A stretch of DNA of 64,000 nucleotides from Microvelia longipes. Lineage: Eukaryota > Arthropoda > Insecta > Hemiptera > Veliidae. This document shows positions 1-12,168 of the stretch, piece after piece; position 1 is the stretch's first letter, and each line of letters begins with the position of its first letter. Both the position numbers and the translations under genes were made by a program. The stretch spans positions 35,538,011-35,602,010 of the forward strand of contig JACMZG010001913.1 of assembly GCA_018340805.1 (NCBI GenBank). The letters run 5' to 3'. The notes below the pieces were generated by a model. That model was not told where the DNA came from. It made no database searches and saw only the letters and a program-made list of their open reading frames with translations.

Positions 1-177
1 CCTGGATACGGAACTATCAACAAAACGAATTTAGTAATAACCCAAACTTAAATCAGAGATAAAACTTGGGACATGTTATGTTTCTAGCATTATTTAAAGA
101 TTACAAGAAAATTAAAGTATTTTGGTATGTTCATTACATTCAATAAAGTCTGCCTAGAATAGCAATGCTCATATGTA

Positions 178-578
178 CAGTCTATCGTTTAGTTTAAAAG
201 TCCTCAAGGTCATAAGTATTTTGGGAATTGACCAATCAGAGAAGCCGATGCCAACTTCTCACTTAAAAAGGGAAAAAATCCCTTCCACAATAACCGCTGT
301 AGGGAAAAACCCTTCTTCCCCGCAATCGTTCACTTTGTTTGTGGTTCTTCTTTTGATTACATCGTTTTGAAAACTACTTTCAAATTAATCTTAAAAGATA
401 TATTTTAAAATAAAACTACACAAAAGAAATGTAAAAAAACATCGCCAAGAAATACGAGTAAAATAACCTGATTTGTTTACATAGTTTATTCCCGCTCCCT
501 TCTTGCAGGGATTTTTTTCTTAAGAATTATTAGTGTCATAACGTACCAGTCAAGATATTTAAACTAAACGATAGACTG
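178..578. mobile_element. MITE, CAGTCTATCG family, copy 1
   Basis: Non-coding 401-bp element with near-perfect terminal inverted repeats: the left end reads CAGTCTATCGTTTAGTTTAA and the right end is its reverse complement. It is flanked by TA on the left and TG on the right; the second copy (12,643-13,054) has TA on both sides, so the target is TA, as for Tc1/mariner-type elements. Both copies share an interior with a CCAATCAGA motif near the left end and a run of G/A followed by T-rich sequence. There is no transposase, so it must have been moved by a related autonomous element. The 65-residue frame inside it is a chance reading frame. Confidence 0.85.
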
Positions 579-2225
579 TGTTTACGCGCTTCTAAATTAA
601 AAAAAAACAAAAAAAAAACAAATAAATATAACTATTTCATACATTAAAGAATACATAAACTAAATGCATAGAATGTTAGATTTGTTAAAATTTATAGACA
701 TTGTTGACAAAATGTACAACACGATTTACAAACGCACAATGAAATTCTTTACTTAACATATCAACAAAACTTTAAACAATGCATCTAACATGTTCTAGTT
801 AAAACGTGTTTTCAATAAAAACAATGAGCTCAACCAAGAACAGAGCTACCAAGAGGAATAACCAATGAACCCGAGGAGATAACAGATGGAAGCAAGACCC
901 TCTCTAGAACCTTACAAAAACCATGTTTTATCTTTTATGACACATTCTATACATTTCTAGTCTCTTATCTTACGATATTTTTAGTGACAGTTAAACATAC
1001 AGAACAAAATAGAATACAGTTAATAATAAAATAGAATACAAAGTACAGTAGTTGAATAAAGGTTTTCCTTATTGATATTTTGAAAGAAACCAAAATTTAA
1101 TAACACGAAGTATTCAATGGATAAAGGGCCTCAATATATAGCCATATAATTACCCATTCCTAGTCAAGAGTACTTATTTTTTCTCTATTTACTCCAGCCT
1201 AGCTCATAGATGAGGGCACATGTCTTTTTATTTAATACATTTTAAATTGAGTTAATTAAAGAAATAAAGTTAAATCTTAAATTAAATTGTTTATTATTCG
1301 GCCTACAAAACACAGTCAAACAGATTTATTACCAACCTTGGCTGGAAATTTCCATAACCTGCCTTCTAGCCTTCGGCTCTGGGGCTTATTTATTAAACTC
1401 GTCTATAAAATTCCATTTTGGTGCCTAGTAGCATATGATCGACAGATAACCTTATATATTTTCTTTACATGGCAATTTATTTTGATTAAACAACCCACTT
1501 GTTTTCTTGAAACTTATTTAGACTATCAGGAGTCTAATGCAATAATACTCTTACTATCGCCCAGTTCATTTGAGCCAGACCATATGTTAAAACATATATT
1601 TCTAAGAAAACATAATATTAATAATACACAAAGTAATTATATATACCTAAAAAAATATATTTCAAAAGTCAAAAAGATAAAAGACTTGACTATAAATAAA
1701 ATATCACGAAGAGAATCAAGAACACGCGTGTAACATATTAAAACCCTTATGATATATACTCTTTACATATTATAAAAATTAATAGAAGAAAAGAAGTTTG
1801 TAAACAAATTATTTCGTAAGGAAATTCGAGCCGCGGGCTGTTTCAGAAAAACTCAAAGCACATTAAGCATAAAAAACGGGTAAATAGGTTTCTTCAGAAA
1901 TGAAAACAAATACTTATAATAGTATCATCAAAGCTCATATTTTTGTTTCAGAAAACATTATTAAATTGAAAATGTTAAGTAAAAACTTCACCTTAGTATA
2001 AGTATACACTTCAAAGTAAATTCACCGAATTTAATTGAATAATGGTTTCTTTCAAAGTATATATTTTTCCAGAATAATTCGAGCGCGAGAGTCCATTATT
2101 TTTTGTAAAATTTCTTAGGAAAATATTTGCTTATGAGGTGGCTAATATGGTGGCAGTTCGACACAGACATGAGACCTAAAGCCGTTTCAGATGTCTCTGA
2201 CCACATTAGAATATGTTTAAAAAAA

Positions 2226-2226
<1 letters not shown>
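579..2226. other. AT-rich non-coding stretch
   Basis: No gene, RNA or repeat recognised. A 148-codon open frame at 1,287-1,733 opens with TTG, has no recognisable motif and is judged a chance frame in AT-rich DNA. Confidence 0.5.
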
Positions 2227-2312
<86 letters not shown>

Positions 2313-2336
2313 GTTTTATATATTATATATATTATG

Positions 2337-2406
<70 letters not shown>
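2227..2406. repeat. (TA)n microsatellite
   Basis: About 180 bp of almost pure TA, interrupted near 2,309-2,340 by TAAAGTTTTATATATTA. The tyrosine/isoleucine-rich frames on both strands here are artefacts of the repeat. Confidence 0.98.
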
Positions 2407-2410
<4 letters not shown>

Positions 2411-4080
2411 CATGCATATATTTCTGTCGAAATCTTAAAAATTAAAAACACGCAATCTCTTTAATTTAAAAATGTATGATATTTTCAAATAAACTTAATT
2501 AAGTTTTGTAATTTACAAAAATTGTAAAGTTCAAGTTTAAATTTTTTGCCGAGAAAAAGGTCATTATATATGTTTTTAGGACCCAGAATCAAACAAAACT
2601 GGTCCGAAGTCCATAGGGTTCCTATATTCGACTCTATGCCGATAATAATTTATATCTTCATATTTACCGTATATTTATAACTTTGAAATAATTTTGGCAC
2701 AGAGATCAGCAAATCTGGCGAATATCCTTTGAAATGCGTGCTTTCATGTTCATAAATTCATTAAAATTTTTGAATTTTTAAAGAAAATATGATACAAATT
2801 GGCATAAACGAATCTTGAAATGAGTGCGAATACTGCTGTGCTGTGCAATGCATAATTTATGGGATGAAATATATTCATTATCTTTGAAAAATTCGAAATC
2901 GGAAAATAACAAGTTGTGAAGCTACTGCTCAGGTTTTAAAGCATATATTAAAAATTCAAGCAAGAAATGAATTGATTAGCAAGAAAGCACACGCCAGGCA
3001 TGCGGATCTTCGCATTGGGAATTTTAGTCGTGTTACAGAACTAATGAGTAACAGATCTAAACGATAAAAAATATAATGGATTTTGACTACATTTTAAAGA
3101 TTAAATTTAACCTGCTTATTGTATGTGCTGCTCAAAACTATTCGTATTTTTCTAAGATAGACTTTGCTAACATTTATAGCTGAGCTTATAATAACCATTA
3201 AATGTTTCAAACATGGAAGTTGGAGGTTTTCCTGAACATGTTTGGACAGGTGAGATCCTTGGACATAATACCCTGGAGGGAAACACGAACTTTCATGTTA
3301 CCCTAATTTTTGTATACCTTAATTTTTGATAAATATACTTTTCAATTAAAAAAGTAGGAAGAAAAGTTAACTTTTTTCGTATATTAACTCTTTGAGAATA
3401 AAATAGTCATAATTCAGATTGTAAAATTTGATTAAATTAAACGGAAACCTTAGGTCAAGGGTTTTAATTAAACGGAGTAGAAGTTTACAGTTTTACTTCC
3501 TGTGAAAATTAAAGTAGAAATAGGTGTAGGGGTTAGGGAGGAATGTAGCACAGGGAGATTAAGTGAAATGAGGGAAAGAAAATTAGTTGAATAAGGAAAA
3601 AACAGAGAAAGCGTAACTAAACCAAGTTTTTCTTTAAAAAAATATAGAATGGTTACTATAACATTTAACTAGGGTTTTTAGAGAGCCATTCCCTCTCTCG
3701 CATTTCTTCACGTTTCAATTGAAATTAATTTAAAAAGAAAATAAATGTAGATTATACTTTTCCAAAACAAGCAAATTTTCCATTAAAATAATGAATCTGC
3801 AAACATATTTTTTTAAGAGGAAGAAATTTTGAATTAATGCTGGTTTTAAAATTAAACCAATTTTTTTGACTTGTCAGAGATGGCAATATTACCGAAGTAT
3901 TTTTGCTTCTTACCCTTAAAATACTTAATGTTTATAGATAAACCCCAAAAGATCCCTCAGGTCGAATTTAAGAAAAACAGTCAAAAGATTAAGGCCCTAA
4001 GGTGTCAAAGTTAGAAAATTAAAAAACCAATATATTTTAACATTGATGATATTTCAAAATACTTAGTGATAGGAGATAAG
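2411..4080. other. AT-rich non-coding stretch
   Basis: Nothing coding seen. A short piece near 2,900-2,940 (AAGTTGTGAAGCTACTGCTCAGG) has a relative at 20,910-20,935, so some old dispersed repeat is probably present, but its ends cannot be placed. Confidence 0.4.
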
Positions 4081-4084
4081 CCCA

Positions 4085-4195
4085 AAAACAGGTGCGGGAT
4101 ACCTCGGAACTTTTCCTCAGGTGAAATCCCGGTTTCGGAGTGTTAGTGCGAACAGAATACTCTCCCTATCATAAACATACGGTATAAAGGACTAA
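4085..4195 (+). repeat. Dispersed repeat R1, fragment
   Basis: Contains the R1 blocks ACCTCGGAACTTTTCCTCA and AAATCCCGGTTTCGG, followed by the degenerate tail seen near 6,350, 37,470, 39,990 and 63,190. R1 is a family inferred here from shared blocks; the longest copy is 63,100-63,870. Confidence 0.5.
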
Positions 4196-4427
4196 AAGTA
4201 TAAGGTACTACATTGAAACATATCATAAAAAGGACGACATTAAAAGCGAGGCCCAGTTTAATTATCCCTACACAGGTCCATTTAAGTCCAGTGAAGAGTC
4301 GTCAAGAAAGGAGTGGAGTGCAAAGAAAGGAAGGAATATCACACCGGTAGGACTACCTCACCAAGCAGGACAAACACACTCGAACCTGCCTATCCTCGAT
4401 CCAGAATTGAAAAGTAAATTATATTAA
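4188..4427 (+). CDS. Possible unrecognised exon or gene remnant
   Basis: Seventy-nine codons stay open between two stops with no initiating ATG before the compositionally coding-like part. The first half is KKDDIKSEAQ-like and acidic, the middle is rich in Ser, Lys and Arg, and the end has Pro, His and Gln (PVGLPHQAGQTHSN). Base composition is more balanced than in the surrounding AT-rich DNA. A weak donor-like AA|GTAAAT lies just before the stop; no strong acceptor is visible. I do not recognise the protein. It could be an internal exon on the plus strand, a relic, or chance. The first few codons overlap an R1 repeat tail, which argues for caution. Confidence 0.22.
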   Translation, partial: RTKSIRYYIETYHKKDDIKSEAQFNYPYTGPFKSSEESSRKEWSAKKGRNITPVGLPHQAGQTHSNLPILDPELKSKLY

Positions 4428-4440
4428 TTTCTTCAAAGAT

Positions 4441-5430
4441 AGATTTCAGTGATGATAATAAAAAGAAGCATATTTAAGTACTATCACTAAATACTTGTGT
4501 AGTATTTTTGTGTTTATATGTTTGAATCCGTAGGGACATTAGCGTTTCTCCTCTTCCGTATAACACTGTACTAATAACCTGTAGAGTTTGTGCAGATACT
4601 GCACTAGTGAAGACTTTAATACGTTTACACCCTTCTCTTTAGCTAGTCTGATCTCTAGTTCAGTCACTAGTTTTTTACCAATCTCACCAGTTCCTGTAGT
4701 CTTACCAGATACTTGTTATACTCACTGTTCTGTCCATTCCGGTACATCCGGACAGGGAGGGGGTAGCAACCGCCCCCCCCCACTCAGTGTGCATTAACAA
4801 TAGCCCATACCACAGCCTTGACCTGAAAGCTAAAGTTCCTCAAATCACTACGAGGTGTATTCCAGAACCGAACACAGCATTCCTAATCACCTAAGCTAAT
4901 CGTAAGATCACAGACCTGGTCCAAAAGTGACCTGGATTCACAGTGCCTGGTCCAAAAGTTCAGTATCTTTTCGACCCTCCCCCGGCCCGCAGATCTTTGT
5001 CTTTACATTAGCTGGAGACAATAGAAACGCGGATTCAAACTAGTATCGGACGAAATCCAACCCCGCATTTATGTAAGCTAAAACTAACTTCCCCTTACTA
5101 ATATCACCACATTCAAGTCATTTTTCATCAAGCTACAGTTATACATATATCACAGATTATTCTTTAAAATATTTATTTCTTGTGATTTTGAACAAAAATC
5201 TATGATGTATGTCAACTAATCAAATTTTAAAAAACCGGAATATGGTGATATTAGAGCTTGAATCCTATGAAATTTGATACTTAGGATTTAATGAATATTT
5301 CAAAAAAAGCTATACGCTGATATGCTCTGATTTAAGTTTTCAAAATTTTCAAAAGTATGTCAAAACATTCTTGGACTGGCATTTTGTTTAATGTATACAA
5401 TTAAAATTTACGAAAACTGCAATCCTACAA
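4441..5430. other. Non-coding stretch with short GC-richer patches
   Basis: Includes a run of nine C at about 4,772-4,780, a direct duplication of CCTGGTCCAAAAGT near 4,915-4,960, and an inverted TCCGGTACATCCGGA at 4,738-4,752. No gene recognised. Confidence 0.4.
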
Positions 5431-5433
5431 TAC

Positions 5434-5582
5434 TATTAATTTATTTAATAATTATCACAACGTTTAATTGAGCAAAGCTCATCTTTTTTATTTTGTATGA
5501 TTGATTCAATCACCTAAAGATGCTGAGCTTCGCTCAGTGAAACGTTGTATTAATTATTAAATAAAGTAATATTATTATAGGA
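5434..5582. mobile_element. Inverted pair of PLE-type termini with hammerhead-like motif
   Basis: Inverted repeat: TTTATTTAATAATTATCACAACGTTT on the left is mirrored on the right by AAACGTTGTATTAATTATTAAATAAA. The plus-strand right arm carries CTAAAGA (5,514-5,520), a strong hairpin (TGAG CTTCG CTCA) and GAAACGTT (5,539-5,546). That is the layout of a hammerhead ribozyme core except that the G of CTGA has become A. The left arm holds a more decayed version on the minus strand. Hammerhead motifs in Penelope-like termini are established knowledge; assignment of this piece is inference. Confidence 0.5.
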
Positions 5583-6300
5583 CAGCAGTCTTCTTAAATT
5601 TTAATTAAATATAATATTTCTATCTTTCAGTAATAGTTACCAAAATAATTATGGTAAATTTGAACTCGGGAAGCCAATTTGATGGGGACTGGAAACCAAT
5701 TTCGAAACACTAAGATCATATTTCCACCTACTTTAAAGGTTTTAATTTTAGTGAATCTGAAATTTTCTTCTAAATTCTAGTTTCTACATCTACGCATTAT
5801 CCATGTCGATCTCAAATAAATTTTTTCTCGTCATTTATCGTCATGATTACCCCTGATGATTTATTCGGTTTAAGCTTTGTTGACGTTCAAAGAAACCCAT
5901 AGCTCATTTACGAAATACTCCAATTCCACAGTTATAATTTTATTTCAACTAAACTTAATACTTAGTTTAAATAACTAAAAGATTAAAATCTAAAATAAAA
6001 AAGCATGTAAAAAGTGTTATATGCAACTACTTTAATTATTAATAAACTCTTCACAAAAAATGTATGAAAAAAATTGGTTAAAATCTAAAACCTATAGTGA
6101 ACTATAACCTAGTGAACGCAAGCATAATAAATTTTCAAGAAAAAGTGTATAATTAAATTGCTATAGTGTATATGTCTAGTTTATGCAGGTAGAGTAAATA
6201 ATAATAGAAGAAATAAAAGAGAAAGCAAAATTGCCGACTAAACCAAATTAGTTTATTTTAATTAATTAATTCAGGAAAACTAGTTTTTCATTGACGTAAT
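5583..6300. other. AT-rich non-coding stretch
   Basis: No gene, RNA or clear repeat seen. Confidence 0.5.
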
Positions 6301-6304
6301 AGTT

Positions 6305-6395
6305 TTTTTTACTTTTCCCCTTTTATAGAGTAGGAAAGGTATTGTGCTTGCACTAAAAATCCGAAACTGGGATTTTACCTGAATTTTTGGCACAA
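6305..6395 (-). repeat. Dispersed repeat R1, fragment
   Basis: Minus strand reads the R1 block CAGGTAAAATCCCAGTTTCG then the tail with AGCACAATACCTTTCCTAC, as at 4.1, 37.5, 40.0 and 63.2 kb. Confidence 0.5.
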
Positions 6396-6747
6396 AAATA
6401 TTTTTTTGCGGTTTAGTTGTGTCATTGGTGGCTTTAAGGAAATTGTGAAAATTCATAAAATGTAGAAAAATGTTTGGATCAATTTGAAGTTTAGCATGGG
6501 AGAGGTCCTGTATCATATAGTGCAAAGTTTTACACCTTAAATAGTATTAGTTCATTTATTATCAAATACTATGTCCAAGGACTCCAGGTTTTTAAACGTT
6601 GCTATGCATCGAAAAATAATAAAGTTGATTTGAAATTTGGAACACGAGTATACCTTTACGCAATGCATAAATAAACTAAGTTTCATTTCACTAGGACTAA
6701 TATGACAATAGTTTTTATAGGAAAACTAGATAAAGAAAATAACTAGG

Positions 6748-7011
6748 ATGAAGATTTAGGTCTTCTGGTGGTGACCGCATCAATTTAGAAGAAAAATCTG
6801 ACGTTTGGCTTCCACTGTGGGAGGCATCTTTAGGAATGTAGGATATCATGGATAGAAACACAATGCTCTACAAAACTGAACAATTCAGTTCAGTTTTGTA
6901 GAGCATTGTGTTTCTATATGATGTCCTACATCCCTGAAGATGCCACCCACAGTGGAAGTGGATTCTCCATCTACATTGACGTGGTCACCACTGGAAGACC
7001 TAAATCTTCAT
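6748..7011. mobile_element. Inverted pair of PLE-type termini
   Basis: Almost perfect head-to-head inverted repeat with a centre near 6,890, where AATGCTCTACAAAACTGAA meets its complement across an 8-base spacer. The left arm on the minus strand carries CCTAAAGATGCC, a hairpin CCCACAGTGG and AACGTC. The right arm on the plus strand carries CTGAAGATGCCACCC and CACAGTGGAAG but has lost GAAACGT. Outer ends read GATTTAGGTCTTC and its complement. A relative lies at 49,330-49,555, which shares the flanking ACCGCGGAAGCCTACG as well. It is probably a non-autonomous or truncated Penelope-type insertion. Confidence 0.6.
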
Positions 7012-7124
7012 GACACTAACCGCGGAAGCCTACGAAGTTGATAACAAGAATGACCACTAAAAATAAAAAGGATGTTTTTAAGGACCAAAGACGTACTTCA
7101 AAATAAATATGACGATTTTCATAT

Positions 7125-7200
7125 TCCGAGGACGAGCGTAGCAAGTCCGAAGCAGTAAATCTAATATGGTAAGGAAAAGTTTCGAGGTATCCCTTACTTA
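7125..7200 (+). repeat. Dispersed repeat R1, fragment
   Basis: Contains GAGGACGAGCGTAGCAAGTC, CGAAGCAGT and TAAGGAAAAGTTTCGAGGTA, the closing blocks of R1 also seen at 16.0, 22.5, 39.8 and 63.8 kb. Confidence 0.6.
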
Positions 7201-8580
7201 TTTTTAAATAAGTAAGTAAAACTACTCTGAGCTTGAGTTAAAGTTTAGCACGTCCGAGATAGACGGATTTGTTAACTATATCATCTGAGTATAAAAATAC
7301 TCTAAATGAAAATAAAAGATGACTAGCTTTATCTCTTGTGAGGATGAGAACAAGTTTGTTTCCGATTTAAACAAAACTTTTCCGATAAAATTGTAAAAAC
7401 CCGATTTTCTTAGGATAGGCTCTGCTACTCGTACCACTTTGTATTTCCCAAATTGCTCTGTCACTATTTGTTGCAAAAACTTAAAATTTTGTACACATGC
7501 TTAGCAAATTATGTAAATTAATAATGCTTTTAGCGATTTCTGATTTTTTTTGTTCGTAAAATCTTATTGTTTTTTATTAAAAATTACCCTTAAAGGCATA
7601 ACAGCCTTAGAAGCAGTAAATAGAATATCTATATAAAACGACAGAATTTATTACCTATATCTGATAAAGTAAAGTTTCAAAAAATTTTATTGATAAATTC
7701 ATATAATCTTTATATTATTTATACAAACTTTTACATAAATAATGCATAATAAATTGTTCAAATTTTATTATTATACATTTTTATAATAATTTTACACTTT
7801 AACCTAATCTCTACATAAAATAGGTTATGCAAATATAATGAAGAATCTATCTGGAAACACTAATAGATTTCAAAGGAAGCAGTTCATATCCCAGGTATAC
7901 ACTAATCATTATATTTATGATATCTTTAAAAGTTAATTGAATAGTTTGTTTCAAACTTTATAGTTTAGATTATCCCACCAGGATGTAGCTTCAAACACAA
8001 ATAGCTTAATTATTTTTTATTACCTTATAAAATCTCATGCTTTATTAATATTTAAGAGCCTTTATTACATAAACTACTTCCTGGCTGAATTAAATAAATA
8101 TAATAAATGAAAATTGTATGTAAAAAAATAACGAAGCCGTCCAAAAAAGCATAAAAAATTAAATATATTTAATTTTAAATAAAAAAATATGCTAATCTAA
8201 AGAATTAGATAAAAAATAAAATTGGTAAGCGTCTCTAAAGATTTGTTTCTTTTGAGACATACCTGGTAGGAATATATATGTGTATATTCGTGTTGGTTTT
8301 CTTATATTGGTTAAACTGCTATTGTGTTAGTACTATCAGTCTGTAAAAATAATACATCATAATATTATTGGAATGAAAAGAAAATATCATCACTATCGGA
8401 AATTTTAAACTGAAATCATAGAAAAAGAGATCAAAACTCTGTATATTAGTAAACAAAATTAAGAATGAAAAAAAAAGAAATAGTTAAGGGCGAAACGTAG
8501 AGGAAATTATAAAAAAAATATTAACAAATATAAGAAAGGTTATAAATATTGGAAAATTATTTAAAATAAATATGCTTGGC
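7201..8580. other. AT-rich non-coding stretch
   Basis: No gene, RNA gene or clear repeat recognised. Confidence 0.45.
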
Positions 8581-8599
8581 AATATATGAATAAAGGGCT

Positions 8600-8960
8600 T
8601 TAGACATTGACACAATATAATTGTGCGAGAGACACCTAGGAAATGTAACAAGGAAAAAGCAATGCTACATCTGGGAACTGTTTCATCATTCGACATTCGT
8701 CATCATTGATGGCTCGACGAAATGTCATGTCCCACTCTGTTTCGTTACGTCTAACTCATCAGGGCGCCGACAGAGCCTGAACTCACTCTGACCTTCAATT
8801 AATTCCGAAGAATATAATATGAAGTATAAACCAAAGACCATCGGTGCTCTCTTACCACCATCATGCACGGCAAGCAAAACATATATCATTTGATACTACC
8901 TTGTGTCAACAGTTCATGTTTTGCAAAACTCTGTAGTATCAAATGATAAAAGCTTTAGAC
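8600..8960. mobile_element. Repeat S, copy 1 (inverted-repeat element)
   Basis: Shares long blocks with 33,555-33,975: GACACAATATAATTGTGC, GAGACACCTAGG, TGATGGCTCGAC, AACTCATCAGG and the segment to ATTTGATACTACC. The block order differs between the two copies. The right part of this copy has a small inverted repeat, ATCATTTGATACTAC against GTAGTATCAAATGAT. No coding capacity; class unknown. Confidence 0.55.
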
Positions 8961-9773
8961 ATTAGTAATAAGTTAATTAGAGGGAAAGTGGAAAAATAAA
9001 ATAATGAAACAATATTAAAGGAAAGCTTTAATTTTAATTATTATTGCTTTTTAATTAATTTTTAACCTGAAAAGGATAAAAATTCATTTTAGGAAATAAA
9101 TATATAGAATGAAATAAATAGGGTTAAGAATGAATAAAAATATACAGGGACACATTAAGGCTAAACTTAAAAGAATAAATTAGAAAAATAAAAGGAAATA
9201 CTGATAAGGAAAAGAACCACTTCAACCCGAAAATCTTAATAATAAAATAGGAATATGGATCATTCCAGGATGTACTAGAACAATTATACAATAAAATTAG
9301 TATACAGATACTAATAAGATTAATGTAGTATTGGTTGTTTTTAACTGTAAAAACAAGTAACGATACGTCACTTGCTACCAAACTCGCGCGTATACAAATG
9401 TTAAAAAAACATAGTAGAATTAAAGTTAAACTTTTCCTAACTATGGAGTCATTCGAAAGTAATTATGGAGTTCTACAAAAAAGATGTTTCTCTCTTATAA
9501 AATGAATAAAATATATTAAGAGCATAAAATACTAGCCAGTTTTTAGAAACTAATGACAGGAATGTCAGGAGCATAGTATGTACTTGTCAATTTATAAACC
9601 ACGTATCAAAACACTCCTAAAATTTCTACGTGTTGAAGCGTCAGTGTCACTATATATAATTGACAGGAAATATCCTTTTTTTTATTAGTTACCTTTCCTC
9701 ATTTATACCGTAGGTATATAAGCTATCGCCTTTCAAGGTACTTATATCGTTTAGGAGGGTAATTAATACTCTA

Positions 9774-10455
9774 AGAGCCAGGAATAAAAAATTTTTTCCC
9801 AAAGGAAATTCGCTTAAATGTGACAAATTTAGTACTGATTCAAACCAAATTGGTCAGAAAATATACGTTAAATGAAGGAAAAGCTTAGTCTGCCTATCCA
9901 GAGTGGAGCCCTTCATATGAATGCGCTCTCTTTAAATATAAGGAAATCGCAAAGATTCCAGTTTTTTTGTAATAAGTGGTTCCCTGTAGGTCGTGTGCAA
10001 AACATGAAGACAACGTTGATAAAATTTCCAAAAAAACGAGTGTTTTTTCGTCAATATCAGATAACCACAACTAAAGTTATGACATTTGTTAAATAGCCAA
10101 ATAGTGCACAAAAAGCCAATATTTTTCCAAAGAAATTGGCTGAGTTTGCAAAACTAATAATTCCTTTAGTGTTTTTGAAAGAACCATAACTTTGGTTGAA
10201 GTCATCCGATTTTGTTGATTTAACACTCGTTTTGCAGACAATTTCATCAACTTTATAAAATGTTCTCTTCGTGTTTTGCACACGACCCACAGGGAACCAC
10301 TTATTTTATAAAATTTTGATCAAGCGCAATCATATGAAGGGCTCCCACTCAGGATAGGCAGAATATGTTTTTTCTTCATAATTTAAATTATATTTTCAGA
10401 AATTTGGTTTGAAGTAGTACAAAATGAGTCACATTTCTTCAGGTCCGGCTCTTGG
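9774..10455. mobile_element. Foldback element, 0.68 kb
   Basis: Long inverted repeat with arms of roughly 280 bp around a centre near 10,110. Paired landmarks: AGAGCCAGGA with TCCGGCTCT at the ends, CTGCCTATCCAGAGTGG with its near-complement at 10,344-10,363, and AAGTGGTTCCCTGTAGGTCG with the block at 10,283-10,302. Arms differ by many substitutions, so it is old. No protein is encoded; frames within it mirror each other. Foldback or MITE-like; superfamily not assignable. Confidence 0.65.
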
Positions 10456-10460
10456 TCTTT

Positions 10461-11685
10461 AAGGGTTTGTTCGCGAGAGTGAACTAATCGATCTGAATTG
10501 ATCAGTGTCATGGCGACTAGCTTACCTCTAACACAAAAGTGACCAGAGTTAACTTGGCGAACTCTTTTATTTTCTTCTTAAGATCAGTAAATAGATAACC
10601 TCAAGGTTTGCAATATAACCTTTTAATAACAGTGAGCTAAAACTTTGTTTAAGTTTTGATACACTCGTTTCTACTTTGCTCTTTAAAATCATGTTTATTT
10701 CTTTTGATGATATATTAATCCTGCTAGAGCAACAGTCCAGGTTTATTCTATTTTACATAATTTTAAGAAAACAGAGGTCTACTTCTGAACTTACGGAAGG
10801 ACAATAAAAAGCAAATAAGTCTTCTTCAGACTGTTTGACAATAATTTGATGTGACAAAGAATCGTGTTAATGAACTTGTAATTTCTTAGGACCATTATAA
10901 TCAAACCTTAACAATTTTTATGATTCAATTCAAAGTAACTTACAACACCGTTTTGCAACGTTAAAATTAATGCGCTTTGTTCATTAAATCGGCGAAAAAG
11001 AGGCAAAAACAGACGAAAAGTGGTAAAACTGACAAAAATATTAATAGACCTGAGTCACTTAACCTACCTATTACTGTGTTACTTATGTATAATTTTAAAT
11101 ATATTTAAAAAATACTTTGTATTTTGTAAATTTAAAACGTCTATTTTTTAAAATAAATTAATAAATAAACATTTATTATTCCTTAAACAAAGTTTTAATT
11201 GACATTAAAAAAATTGTTGCACTCTCCACCCTCCCGGACAACAATGTTTACAATTGTGTATACCCCATAGGTACAATGGACCCACATCAGAAATTTAAGT
11301 GCCATGGAATTAATTTCACCAGAATAAAATAATAAAAAAATGTAAACCCCCTCCGCCATAATTTTGGGAGACCCCCCGGATGAAGAATTGCTTATTAATG
11401 ATAGACATACAATAAACCTTCTTCAAAAATTAAATTTTTTAAGAATACACGTTTTCATATAAACGTAGCAATTTTTATAGTTCGTGGCAGATAAGAGAAA
11501 AACTCTCAGCAGCCTATTGATGGTTTCCACTTTTCCTTATAGCTTTCCCTGTAAATCTTTTCTCCTTCATTTTTATTCCTTATTCGTACTTCCCTTTAAA
11601 ATTACTTCCAATCTGAATTTTTCCCTAGTTATTTGGAAATATAACTCTAACTTAAGGTTATATATCTTGATTATCTATATATCTT
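10461..11685. other. AT-rich non-coding stretch
   Basis: Nothing recognised. A 67-codon frame at 11,484-11,687 is low-complexity and not convincing. Confidence 0.45.
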
Positions 11686-11689
11686 GATA

Positions 11690-12095
11690 TTATGGTGTTT
11701 AAGTCATATTTTTCAACAAATATGTTGGAATAGTAAGACCTCACAAGTGGTTTACAGAGTTATAGCTTTGTGTGTGAGTGTGTCTGATATAATAGTATGT
11801 CCCAGTGTATTTAGAGAGTAGAAACTTGTACAAAATTAATCTTTAGGTCTAGTTGAGCCATCCGGAAAATATATTTTATGACGTCATTAACCCACAATAA
11901 TGACACGGCAAAATTTTCAAATATTCGTACTTAAAATACGTAGAAGTACGTTAAATGTGTCCATCTGTTTGATTTTCGGCACGCATGTAGTCATTTATAA
12001 GACAAACATATGTGCCAGGTTTCATCTCATTATCAGCATTAGTTTTATTTTTATTGAATGACTTGTAAACGTTTTCAAAAAAATTGTGACAAATT
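11690..12095 (+). repeat. Dispersed repeat R1, 5' half
   Basis: Block order matches 35,775-36,125 and 63,240-63,590: a TGTGTGTGAGTGTGTCTG patch, a TTTAGGTCTAGTTGAGC-like block, TATGACGTCATTA, GCACGCATGTAG, ATATGTGCCAGGTTTCA, CTCATTATCAGCATTAG and TGACTTGTAAACG. Three copies sharing order and spacing show a real interspersed family. Confidence 0.7.
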
Positions 12096-12168
12096 GTGTT
12101 TATGATAGACAGTTGACAGCTGCCACCAAAACTAATCTTTAGGTCTAACTCAAGATGTTAGAAATTTA

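Noticed and set aside
1287..1733. 148-codon open frame
   Set aside because: Starts with TTG, no motif, no splice context, AT-driven amino-acid use. Could be chance.
2096..2413. Tyr/Ile-rich open frames over (TA)n tracts here and at 53.7, 59.4 and 62.7 kb
   Set aside because: They are direct translations of TATATA in both strands, with no other coding evidence.
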